Origin: an uncultured Lysobacteraceae bacterium
GTDB taxonomy: Bacteria; Pseudomonadota; Gammaproteobacteria; Xanthomonadales; Rhodanobacteraceae
DNA: 5,240 bases
Direction: 5' to 3'
Assembly (NCBI GenBank): GCA_946482585.1
Contig: CAMLSI010000380.1
Coordinates: 1-5,240 of the forward strand
Shown piece by piece: positions 1 through 5,240 of this stretch. Each line of letters starts with the position of its first letter. Position 1 is the first letter of the stretch. Under the pieces are notes generated by a model. It saw only the letters and a program-made list of their open reading frames with translations, was not told the DNA's origin and made no database searches. The translations under genes and the position numbers were made by a program.

Positions 1-136
1 GACGGCCCTGTCGCGGGTCCGTCGGATGGGGCGTGAGTGCGGCTGTCGTGCTTTCGGCGCGAGTGCATGCTCAGAAGTGAGCATGCAGGTACGGTTCTCT
101 CAGCGGGTCTCGCCGGCTGAAATCAGGCTGCGCGTT
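1..136. other. Intergenic end region, no confident gene
   Basis: I see no supportable complete gene here. On the plus strand one frame is open from the left edge and reaches a TGA at 34-36, reading DGPVAGPSDGA before the stop. This could be the last residues of a gene converging on the dehydrogenase, but eleven codons in GC-rich DNA prove nothing. The one clear structure is the inverted repeat at 64-87, listed separately. The dehydrogenase gene ends at 137. Confidence 0.4.
64..87. terminator. Perfect 10-bp stem-loop downstream of the dehydrogenase gene, possible (bidirectional) terminator
   Basis: TGCATGCTCA (64-73) is the exact reverse complement of TGAGCATGCA (78-87), with a four-base GAAG loop (CTTC on the minus strand). 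It starts 49 bases past the stop codon of the minus-strand dehydrogenase gene, the usual place for a transcript-end hairpin. If the plus-strand stop at 34-36 belongs to a real gene, the hairpin lies between two converging genes and could serve both. Neither strand has a T-run after the stem, so a classical intrinsic terminator is not shown. It could instead be an mRNA 3'-end stabiliser, a Rho-associated barrier or a protein-binding palindrome. The symmetry is directly visible; the function is inferred. Confidence 0.5.
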
Positions 137-1441
137 TCAGCGCGCACTGACGCGCCAGATCGCGTTGCCGACGTCGTCGGCGACGAGCAGGTTGCCGGCG
201 CGGTCGATAGCGACGCCGACCGGCCGGCCGCGCGCATTGCCCTGCGCATCGAGGAAGCCGCTCAGCACGTCCCGCGGCTCGCCGACGGGTCGTCCGTTGG
301 AAAATGCGACGAAAACGACTTTGTATCCGCTCGGCGGCTTGCGATTCCACGACCCGTGCTCGCCGATGAACATGCCGTCGGCGTAGCGCGACGGCAGCCG
401 GTTGCCGTGCGAATGGGCGAGGCCGAGCGCGGCGACGTGCGCGCCGAGCGCATAGTCGGGAACGATCGCGGCAGCGACCAGGTCCGGGCGCGGCGGTTTC
501 ACGCGCGTGTCGACATGCGCGCCGAAATAACTGTAAGGCCAGCCGTAGAAGCCGCCGTCGCGCACCGAGGTCAGGTAGTCCGGAACCAGATCGTCGCCGA
601 TTTCATCGCGCTCGTTCACGACGGTCCAGAGCGCGCCGGTGGCCGGTTCCCAGGCCAGGCCGTTGGGATTGCGCAATCCGCTCGCGAACACGCGGTAGCG
701 GCGCGCGGCGGGATCGACTTCGAGGATTGCGGCGCGATCGGTTTCCTGCGCGATGCCGTTCTCGGCGACATTGCTGTTCGAACCGACGGTGACGTAGAGC
801 CGCTTGCCGTCGGCGCTCGCGATCACGTTCTTGGTCCAGTGATGATTGATGCGGCCGGCCGGCAGTTCGACGATCTTTTCGCCGCGGCCGGAAAGCGCGG
901 TCGCGCCGGTCGAATACGGATAGCGCAGCAGCGCGTCCGACGCGGCCACGTAGAGCGCGTCGCCGACCAGCGCCATGCCGAACGGCGAATTCACGCCATC
1001 GAGAAACGCAGTCCGCACGTCGGCGCGGCCGTCGCCGTCGGCGTCGCGCAGCAGCGTCAGGCGATTCGCGCTGGGCACGGCGGCGCCGGCTTTCTTCATC
1101 GCGCGCTTCTTGAACCAGGCTTTGATGCCTTTGTTGCCGTCGGGCTTCGGCGGCGCGTTGGTCTCGGCGACCAGCACATCGCCGTTGGGCAGCACGAACA
1201 GCCAGCGCGGATGATCGAGTCCGCTCGCGAAGGCGTTCACGGCCAGATCGTCGGCCGGCTGCGGGGTCGTGCCTGCGGACCATCCGATTGCCGGAGCGAT
1301 TTTGATCGTCGGTATGAGTTGGCGTTTCGGCGCCGGCAGTGCGGGCTGCGTGCCTACGGTTTCGCGCACGGGCGGAACGGCGCGATCGGCGCAGGCGCAC
1401 AGGCAAAGGCTCAGCAGGGCGACGGCGAAGGCGTAACGCAT
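137..1441 (-). CDS. PQQ-dependent sugar/L-sorbosone dehydrogenase family lipoprotein
   Basis: This 434-residue protein belongs to the glucose/sorbosone dehydrogenase beta-propeller family (COG2133-like). Members oxidise sugars or aldoses with pyrroloquinoline quinone and pass electrons to periplasmic acceptors; the substrate here cannot be read from sequence. The start at 1441 puts a lipoprotein signal peptide at the N-terminus: MRYAFAVALLSL, then lipobox LCAC with Cys17 as the likely lipidated residue and Ala18 after it, which favours outer-membrane sorting. The propeller spans about residues 66-434. Family hallmarks are DADGDGRAD (133-141), NHHWTKN (199-205, candidate catalytic His), YVTVGSNSN (216-224), GLRNPNG (255-261, matching the PQQ-contacting Arg-Asn of soluble glucose dehydrogenase), NERDE (276-280) and GEHGSWNR (360-367). 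A basic insert (about 104-118, GIKAWFKKRAMKKAG) lies between early blades and, from memory, occurs in relatives. The ribosome site is weak (GAG six bases before ATG). The frame stays open upstream to 2233, but that stretch lacks family character. Lipidation and quinone dependence are inferred. Confidence 0.9.
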   Translation of the reverse strand: MRYAFAVALLSLCLCACADRAVPPVRETVGTQPALPAPKRQLIPTIKIAPAIGWSAGTTPQPADDLAVNAFASGLDHPRWLFVLPNGDVLVAETNAPPKPDGNKGIKAWFKKRAMKKAGAAVPSANRLTLLRDADGDGRADVRTAFLDGVNSPFGMALVGDALYVAASDALLRYPYSTGATALSGRGEKIVELPAGRINHHWTKNVIASADGKRLYVTVGSNSNVAENGIAQETDRAAILEVDPAARRYRVFASGLRNPNGLAWEPATGALWTVVNERDEIGDDLVPDYLTSVRDGGFYGWPYSYFGAHVDTRVKPPRPDLVAAAIVPDYALGAHVAALGLAHSHGNRLPSRYADGMFIGEHGSWNRKPPSGYKVVFVAFSNGRPVGEPRDVLSGFLDAQGNARGRPVGVAIDRAGNLLVADDVGNAIWRVSAR

Positions 1442-1560
1442 GACGAACTCGGCAGGCGGCGGCCGTGATCCGGCGCCTATGTCCACGCAAGAGCGATACG
1501 GCGCGACCCGAGCGCCGGTCCCGCGTAAGAAAAAGCGCGGCGCGCTAGCCACTTCGCTCT

Positions 1561-1574
1561 GCCGCGATCGCGGC
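1561..1574. repeat. 14-bp perfect palindrome in the divergent promoter region
   Basis: GCCGCGATCGCGGC reads identically on both strands, with no central spacer. It lies 120 bases upstream of the dehydrogenase start and 129 bases upstream of the alkB-like start, where a shared operator could sit. It contains the octamer GCGATCGC, which is over-represented in some genomes without being an operator, and palindromes of G and C arise fairly often at this composition. A regulator-binding role is only a possibility. Confidence 0.35.
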
Positions 1575-1667
1575 GGTGCGCGCCGGCCGCGCCGCCTGAG
1601 CGGGCAAGCGTCCCGACCGGTCGCGGCCGCATTGCATTCGGCAAGATGCTCGGTCGCGCCGGCGCCG

Positions 1668-1696
1668 TTGTTCGTGCGCAGCCAGACCCCAATATT
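1668..1696 (+). promoter_or_regulatory. Candidate sigma70-type promoter for the alkB-like gene
   Basis: TTGTTC (1668-1673) is followed after exactly 17 bases by AATATT (1691-1696). Against the consensus, the -35 box matches 3 of 6 positions and the -10 box 4 of 6; AATATT is one of the few AT-only hexamers in this intergenic stretch. Transcription starting about seven bases past the -10 box would begin at or next to 1703, the A of the chosen ATG, giving a leaderless mRNA. That fits the absence of a Shine-Dalgarno sequence before this ATG. The matches are weak, so this remains a candidate. Confidence 0.3.
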
Positions 1697-1702
1697 GCGG
1701 CG

Positions 1703-2305
1703 ATGCGCTCTTCGCCTTTTCAACCGGCATTGTTCGACGCGGCGCAGCCGCTCGCCGACGATGCGCTCGGACGCATCACCTATGAGCCGGATTTCCTCGC
1801 GCGCGACATGGCTGCAGCCATGTTCGAGCAATTGCTGCGCGACGTGCCCTGGCACGGCGAGCGTCGGCGCATGTACGACCGCGACGTCGACACGCCGCGG
1901 CTGCTCGCCTCCTTCGCGCTGGATGCTCCGCTGCCGCCGGCGATCGCGGCCATCGCGCCGCCGGTCGGCGCCGCGGCGCAGGCTGCGTTCACGCACGTCG
2001 GCCTGAATCTGTATCGCGACGGGCACGACAGCGTCGCGCCGCACAACGATCATCTCGACGAACTGCAGTCCGGCGCTCCGATCGCGCTCGTGTCGCTCGG
2101 CGCGACCCGCGACATGGTCATCCGGGCGAAACGTCCGCCGCGCCGTACGCTGCGCGTGGCGCTGGAAGCCGGCAGCCTGCTCGTGATGAGCTATGCAACG
2201 CAGCTGCACTACGACCACGGCATTCCGAAACAACGCGCACCGGTCGGGCCGCGGATCAGTCTCGCGTTCCGCGTGCGCGCGCCGTCGGCGTCGCGTCGCT
2301 ACTGA
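1703..2305 (+). CDS. AlkB-family Fe(II)/2-oxoglutarate-dependent dioxygenase (AlkB2-like)
   Basis: The 200-residue product belongs to the AlkB family, which oxidatively removes alkyl lesions such as 1-methyladenine and 3-methylcytosine from DNA or RNA, using Fe(II), oxygen and 2-oxoglutarate in the cytoplasm. The double-stranded beta-helix core runs from about residue 96 to 192. The iron triad is visible as H114-x-D116 and H172 (in YDHGIPK). R184 and R190 in RISLAFR have the same six-residue spacing as the 2-oxoglutarate-binding arginines of E. coli AlkB (R204/R210). NLYRDGHDSVAPHND (102-116) and SLGATRDMVIRAK (131-143) are typical of the AlkB2/3-like branch, and PWHGE (49-53) matches the substrate-side N-terminal lid. 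The length is normal for the compact bacterial members. I chose ATG 1703 over the in-frame ATG 1646 because the protein then begins like relatives (PFQPALFD); there is no ribosome site. Its stop overlaps the convergent sulfatase gene. The family is secure; repair rather than tRNA, rRNA or other modification is inferred. Confidence 0.9.
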   Translation: MRSSPFQPALFDAAQPLADDALGRITYEPDFLARDMAAAMFEQLLRDVPWHGERRRMYDRDVDTPRLLASFALDAPLPPAIAAIAPPVGAAAQAAFTHVGLNLYRDGHDSVAPHNDHLDELQSGAPIALVSLGATRDMVIRAKRPPRRTLRVALEAGSLLVMSYATQLHYDHGIPKQRAPVGPRISLAFRVRAPSASRRY

Positions 2306-3906
2306 GTCCCGGCCGGCACCGTCGCCGGCCAGCCCGGCGGCGTGACCGGAGCGCCGCCGGCCGGTGCGGCCGCATCGGCATCGCTCATGCGCTGCGTGAG
2401 CAGGGCATGCAGCGCGGTCTGGAGCGCGGGGTTCGCCGGTTGCAGGTTGACGATCTCGCCGTCGGCGCCGGGGACGTAGAGCTCGTACTGGAGCGTGCTC
2501 GTGTCGACCTGGTTGTAGCCGGTCAGCTGATAGTAGACCGCGTATTTGTAGCTGCTCGTCGTCGGCTGTCCGCCTACCGATACCGCGCCGGGCGCGGCCT
2601 GGATCGCGCGGATGTGCCAGGCATAGCCGTCGTCGTAGGTGAACAGCGAACTGTCGCGCGGCGGCGGCGACGACGGATCGAGAATGAGCGCGGAAAGATC
2701 GACGCCCTGGACCTGGCCGGCGGCGAGCGGCTGGCCGAGCAGGCCGAACAGGGTCGGCACGATGTCGATCAGGCCGGCTTGCGCATCGCAGGTCTGCGCC
2801 TGCGGGAACAGCACGGGATTGCTGAAGACGTACGGTACGCTCAGGGTTTCGGCGTAGACGTTGCAGTCCTTCTCCATCGAACCGCCGTGCGACATGCCCA
2901 TTTCGCCGTGATCGGCGAGACGCACCACCAGCGTGTCGTTGAATTGCGGCAACGCCTGCAGCACGGTGTAGACGCGCTGCAGCTCGCCGTCGGCGAGCCA
3001 GGTCAGATAGGCGTAGAACTTCAGGTAGCTCAGTGCGTCAGTGGGATCGAGCAGGGTCGGCACCGGCGACACGCCGTTGTTCTGCGCCCAGGTCTGCGTG
3101 TAGCTGTCGCGGATCTGCGCCTGGATCGCGGGCTTGGTCGACAGGTCGTCGCCCGCATAGCTCGCGGGCAGCGTGAACTGGTCGGCGCCGGCGAGTGCAT
3201 CGAATGCGGCCGGGAATTCCGGATACGCCTGCTGTAGCAGGCCCGAATACATGTCAGCCCAGACGTCGTGCGGATTGACCAGCGAAACGACGAGCAGGAA
3301 CGGCTTGGCCGGATCGAGCTGCTGCAGGAATGCGATCGCGTCGTCGGCGATGCGGGCGTCGTTGCGCGTATAGCTGTTCGGGCCGCCGCCGAGCGTGTTC
3401 GCGGTCGAGTTGTACGGTTGGCCGTGCGGCGGCGGCTCGGACGACTGCCAGCCGAGCGCGGTGCCCGCATCGGGCGCGTTCCAGCCCGGCGTGCCGTAAC
3501 TGTCGAGCAGATAGGCGTTCTGCTGCGTCACGGTCGCGGGTTTGTTCGGCCGCTGGTTCGCCGCCGCGAGCAGCGACGAGGACATGTGCCATTTGCCGAC
3601 GTAGCCGATCTGGTAGTCGAGACCGGCGGCCTGCAGGCGCGCGGTCAACGTCGGCCATTGCGTCGGCAAGGTGGCGCCGACCTGCACGAGTCCGTTGGTC
3701 GGCGCGTACAGGCCGGTCGTGAGCACGCCGCGCGACGGCGAGCAGCGCGCGCTGTTGACGATCGCGTTGGCGAAGGTCAGCCCGTTCGCCGTCAGCGCGT
3801 TGAGGTTGGTCAGGTTCGCGTCGGTCCAGGCGCTCGGAAAATACTGCAGCTGCCGCTGCTGGTCGGTGATGAAAATGACGAGGTTCGGGTTCGCAGGCAG
3901 GGCCAT
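2299..3906 (-). CDS. Cysteine-type sulfatase family hydrolase, alkaline-phosphatase superfamily
   Basis: This 535-residue protein has sulfatase family S1 hallmarks. Family members hydrolyse sulfate esters (some act on phospho- or phosphonate esters) with a formylglycine made post-translationally from Cys. The nucleophile motif is C55-S-P-S-R59 followed by GVLTTG, matching C-x-P-x-R-x4-T-G. Likely metal ligands are D15-Q16 (ITDQQR) and D332-H333 (ADHGE). GKWH (104-107), NPHD (211-214) and K346 are expected substrate-site residues. The C-terminal subdomain (about 420-508) ends in a Pro/Ala-rich tail of some 25 residues. I chose the start at 3906 because AGGAG lies six bases upstream; an ATG at 3969 in the same frame would add 21 unlikely residues. 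The mature family fold begins almost at once (NPNLVIFITDQQR), with no signal peptide or membrane segment, so the product looks cytoplasmic, although many sulfatases are exported. No formylglycine-generating enzyme, anaerobic maturase or transporter is nearby. The TPR gene lies 72 bases upstream on the same strand. The family is secure; the substrate is unknown. Confidence 0.9.
   Translation of the reverse strand: MALPANPNLVIFITDQQRQLQYFPSAWTDANLTNLNALTANGLTFANAIVNSARCSPSRGVLTTGLYAPTNGLVQVGATLPTQWPTLTARLQAAGLDYQIGYVGKWHMSSSLLAAANQRPNKPATVTQQNAYLLDSYGTPGWNAPDAGTALGWQSSEPPPHGQPYNSTANTLGGGPNSYTRNDARIADDAIAFLQQLDPAKPFLLVVSLVNPHDVWADMYSGLLQQAYPEFPAAFDALAGADQFTLPASYAGDDLSTKPAIQAQIRDSYTQTWAQNNGVSPVPTLLDPTDALSYLKFYAYLTWLADGELQRVYTVLQALPQFNDTLVVRLADHGEMGMSHGGSMEKDCNVYAETLSVPYVFSNPVLFPQAQTCDAQAGLIDIVPTLFGLLGQPLAAGQVQGVDLSALILDPSSPPPRDSSLFTYDDGYAWHIRAIQAAPGAVSVGGQPTTSSYKYAVYYQLTGYNQVDTSTLQYELYVPGADGEIVNLQPANPALQTALHALLTQRMSDADAAAPAGGAPVTPPGWPATVPAGTQ
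2311..2330 (+). terminator. GC-rich stem-loop just after the alkB-like stop, inside the sulfatase gene
   Basis: GGCCGGC (2311-2317) and GCCGGCC (2324-2330) are perfect inverted repeats around a six-base loop, ACCGTC. The stem begins five bases after the alkB-like TGA, a good position for an mRNA-end structure on the plus strand. The same bases encode sulfatase residues 526-532 on the minus strand, within its Pro/Ala-rich tail. No T-run follows, so an intrinsic terminator is not proven, and GCCGGC-type repeats are frequent in such GC-rich DNA. Confidence 0.3.
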
Positions 3907-3912
3907 GTCCGT

Positions 3913-3917
3913 CTCCT
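3913..3917 (-). promoter_or_regulatory. Ribosome binding site deciding the sulfatase start
   Basis: On the minus strand AGGAG is followed by six bases (ACGGAC) and then the ATG at 3906. This is the best Shine-Dalgarno match before any gene in the window. It fixes the start at the methionine of MALPANPNLV rather than the upstream in-frame ATG at 3969. Confidence 0.8.
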
Positions 3918-3931
3918 GGGCCGCCGGTCGC

Positions 3932-3960
3932 GGCGAAGCGGTTTTGTATACCGCTCCGCC
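3932..3960 (-). terminator. Strong 10-bp hairpin between the TPR gene and the sulfatase gene
   Basis: Read on the minus strand, GGCGGAGCGG (3960-3951) pairs with CCGCTTCGCC (3941-3932) through ten base pairs including one G-U wobble, around the nine-base loop TATACAAAA. It starts 18 bases after the TPR gene stop and ends 15 bases before the sulfatase ribosome site. The wobble pairs only in the minus-strand transcript, not in a plus-strand one, which suggests it acts in RNA of that direction. There is no T-run after the stem, so it may be a weak or Rho-assisted terminator, an attenuating or stabilising element between two co-transcribed genes, or chance in GC-rich DNA. Confidence 0.45.
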
Positions 3961-3971
3961 GGTTTTCACAA
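3945..3971 (-). promoter_or_regulatory. Weak candidate promoter for the sulfatase gene
   Basis: On the minus strand TTGTGA (3971-3966) and TATACA (3950-3945) each match 4 of 6 bases of the sigma70 -35 and -10 consensus, but the 15-base spacer is shorter than the preferred 17. Transcription would start near 3938, about 30 bases before the ATG, and the mRNA would keep the AGGAG site. The -10 box falls in the loop of the hairpin listed at 3932-3960. The short spacer makes this a low-confidence call. Confidence 0.2.
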
Positions 3972-3978
3972 TGCGGCG

Positions 3979-5240
3979 TCAGCGCCGCAGCGGCGAAATC
4001 GTGGCGTCCGGGCCGGGCAGGGCGGTGCCGAAGAACGCGCGAAGCGCTTCGGCGTGCGCGCGCAGATGACGGTCGGCGTCGGATGCGGCCAGCACGCGGG
4101 ACAGCGTCGCCGCATCGACCTGGTGCGCGGCGCCGTCGAGATCGTAGCGCCGCAGGCGCAGATAGGCGTGGCCGACCGCGCCGGCATCGATCGTGCTGTC
4201 GGTCTTGGACTGCTGGCGCAGCGCGGGCAGCGCTTCGCCGTAGTAGAAGTCCGCCTCGAACAATCTGCCCTGCAGCAGCAACAGATCGCCGACCCGCCGC
4301 TGGGAGAGCGCCAGGTAGTAGCTCGCCTGCTTCGGGGTCGCATCGATCGAGCGGAGCATCCAGTCGGCGGCCGCGTCGAGATCGCCGAAGCTGTCGTAGA
4401 GCCGTTCCGCGCCGTAAAGGTAGACGTTCGCGGTGAAAATACTGAGGTCGCCGTAATAGCGGCGGAACATCCGCACCGAATCGGTGAACATCCGCAGCGC
4501 TTCGAGGCGGCGGCCGGCGAGTGCGTAGGCGCTCGCCGCATGGGTGAGCAGATTCGCCAGACGCGTGTTTTCGGTGCCGTAGACGACCCGGTGGAGCTCC
4601 AGCGCTTCGTCGTAGGTCGCTATTGATGCGGGCAGATCTTTGAGGCGCGCATAGGTTTGGCCCAGCAGCCGCAAGGTTTCGATATGGCCGCCGTCGCGGT
4701 CGCGGCCGCCGGCGCGCTGGTCGTCGCGCAACTCGATGACCGCGGGCAGCACGTTGGCGAAATCGTCGCTCTCGGATATGGCCGAGAGCCGCCGTCCGCG
4801 GATGAAGTCGGTGACTTTGCCGATGCGGCGCGGATGTTTCATCAGTACCGCGAGCGCTTCGTCACTGACGCGGACGATCGCCGCGCTGTCGCCGGAGTTG
4901 TTGATCGAGTGCACGCGCACGCCCCAGAGCTGATGCAGCAGCCGGTAGTCCTCGAAGGACATCGGGTCGGCGATGCGTGCGAGGCCGCGCTTGGTGAGCT
5001 CGGCCGCCTCGGCGAAGCGGTTCTCGCCCTGCGCGGCCTCGGCTTCGGCGAGATCCTGATGGATGAGCAGCTCCGGCGGCGGCGCGTCGACGGTGTCGAG
5101 CTGCCGCCGCGCCGCGTCGACGTGACGCCGCGTGTCCGCCGGACGCTCGAGCAGGTAGAAGATGTGCGCGAGTGTCTGTGCGATCGTCGCATGCAGCAGC
5201 GGGCCGAGATCGGCGCTGTTCCTGTCGAGCGAATCGCTCG
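3979..5240 (-). CDS. TPR-repeat protein, 5' end beyond the window (possibly C-terminal part of a Ser/Thr kinase)
   Basis: The frame is open from the right edge to TGA at 3981-3979, giving the last 419 residues of a larger protein. An ATG at 4962 is not the likely start, because the 92 codons upstream of it continue the same helical repeat pattern. TPR-like helix pairs occur at about visible residues 14-46, 57-89 (DLAEAEAAQGENRFAEAAEL), 186-219 (LGQTYARLKDLPASIATYDE), 227-260 (HAASAYALAGRRLEALRMF), 269-300 and 307-340 (VGDLLLLQGRLFEADFYYGE). Such arrays mediate protein-protein contacts. The spacing and style (ALELHRVVYG, then a new repeat) recall the long TPR tails behind Ser/Thr kinase or winged-helix regulator domains in Xanthomonadales-type genomes, but no kinase or DNA-binding domain is visible, so that is inference. 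There is no membrane segment in the visible part. The C-terminus (ATISPLRR) ends just past the last helix. The sulfatase gene lies 72 bases downstream on the same strand. Confidence 0.8.
   Translation of the reverse strand, partial: SDSLDRNSADLGPLLHATIAQTLAHIFYLLERPADTRRHVDAARRQLDTVDAPPPELLIHQDLAEAEAAQGENRFAEAAELTKRGLARIADPMSFEDYRLLHQLWGVRVHSINNSGDSAAIVRVSDEALAVLMKHPRRIGKVTDFIRGRRLSAISESDDFANVLPAVIELRDDQRAGGRDRDGGHIETLRLLGQTYARLKDLPASIATYDEALELHRVVYGTENTRLANLLTHAASAYALAGRRLEALRMFTDSVRMFRRYYGDLSIFTANVYLYGAERLYDSFGDLDAAADWMLRSIDATPKQASYYLALSQRRVGDLLLLQGRLFEADFYYGEALPALRQQSKTDSTIDAGAVGHAYLRLRRYDLDGAAHQVDAATLSRVLAASDADRHLRAHAEALRAFFGTALPGPDATISPLRR

Larger units (their letters stand above)
1442..1702. 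promoter_or_regulatory. Divergent intergenic region between the dehydrogenase and alkB-like genes
   Basis: These 261 bases separate two divergently transcribed genes and must hold the start signals of both, unless the alkB-like gene begins earlier. Visible elements are a short A-rich patch (about 1526-1535) flanked by CCGCG and CGCGG, a 14-bp perfect palindrome (1561-1574), a 10-bp palindrome CGACCGGTCG (1614-1623) and a candidate promoter for the alkB-like gene (1668-1696). I found no convincing promoter for the minus-strand dehydrogenase gene. An in-frame ATG at 1646 could extend the alkB-like gene into this region, but it has no spaced ribosome site and its extra 19 residues do not resemble the family. 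Confidence 0.6.

Noticed and set aside
26..1468. A 480-codon plus-strand open frame opposite the dehydrogenase gene
   Set aside because: Its translation is Arg/Ala/Gly/Val-rich with no family motif, while the minus strand encodes a complete recognisable protein. Long antisense frames are expected from GC-rich codon bias.
1646..1702. Starting the AlkB-like protein at the ATG at 1646
   Set aside because: There is no properly spaced ribosome site, the extra 19 residues lack family character, and this ATG lies upstream of the best promoter candidate.
1442..2233. Extending the dehydrogenase frame upstream to an ATG at 2233, giving 698 residues
   Set aside because: The extra 264 residues are antisense to the AlkB-like gene and basic low-complexity. 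The methionine at 1441 begins a clear lipoprotein signal peptide.
2407..3237. A 276-codon plus-strand open frame inside the sulfatase gene
   Set aside because: It lies wholly antisense to conserved sulfatase motifs and lacks protein-like features, so it is a shadow frame.
3907..3969. Starting the sulfatase at the ATG at 3969
   Set aside because: The added residues come from the hairpin-bearing gap, do not form a signal peptide, and the start at 3906 has AGGAG at six-base spacing.
3268..4626. A 452-codon plus-strand open frame opposite the sulfatase and TPR genes
   Set aside because: It runs across two real minus-strand genes and their intergenic gap, has a composition typical of an antisense shadow (Arg, Val, Gly, Ala) and shows no domain.
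3979..4962. Treating the ATG at 4962 as the start of the TPR protein
   Set aside because: The frame remains open to the window edge, and the upstream residues form further TPR-like helices, so this methionine is internal.
1..5240. A new defence, mobile or biosynthetic system spanning the window
   Set aside because: Each gene belongs to a familiar family, orientations are mixed, and there are no repeats, integrases, toxin-antitoxin pairs or composition breaks to suggest a linked novel system.

Overview
The window is GC-rich proteobacterial chromosome. All four genes read as ordinary chromosomal genes, and I see no rRNA, tRNA, CRISPR array, insertion sequence, integrase or other mobility signal. 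The strong GCG/CGC/GCC codon bias fits a gammaproteobacterium of the Xanthomonadales (Lysobacterales) type or a betaproteobacterium. So does the mix of a lipoprotein sorbosone-dehydrogenase-like protein, an AlkB2-like dioxygenase and a long TPR protein. This placement is inference from composition and gene style, not from a marker gene.

Layout, left to right. Bases 1-136 are apparently non-coding and carry a perfect 10-bp stem-loop (64-87). A complete minus-strand gene (137-1441) encodes a periplasmic, lipid-anchored PQQ-dependent sugar/sorbosone dehydrogenase family beta-propeller. A 261-bp divergent intergenic region follows (1442-1702); it contains a 14-bp perfect palindrome and a plausible promoter directly abutting the next start codon. 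A complete plus-strand gene (1703-2305) encodes an AlkB-family Fe(II)/2-oxoglutarate dioxygenase. It converges on, and overlaps by 7 bp, a complete minus-strand gene (2299-3906) for a cysteine-type sulfatase-family hydrolase. After a 72-bp gap holding a strong hairpin comes the 3' part of a minus-strand TPR-repeat gene (3979 to beyond the right edge).

The genes do not form an evident pathway. The dehydrogenase is probably periplasmic oxidative metabolism, AlkB is probably alkylation repair or demethylation, the sulfatase is a hydrolase of unknown substrate, and the TPR protein is probably a regulatory or scaffold protein, perhaps the C-terminal half of a Ser/Thr kinase. The TPR gene and the sulfatase gene share a strand and could be co-transcribed, but the hairpin between them makes this uncertain. 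I found no convincing new multi-gene system. The most notable items are small-scale: the hairpins at each gene boundary, the overlapping convergent stops, the possible leaderless alkB start and the unusual features of the sulfatase.
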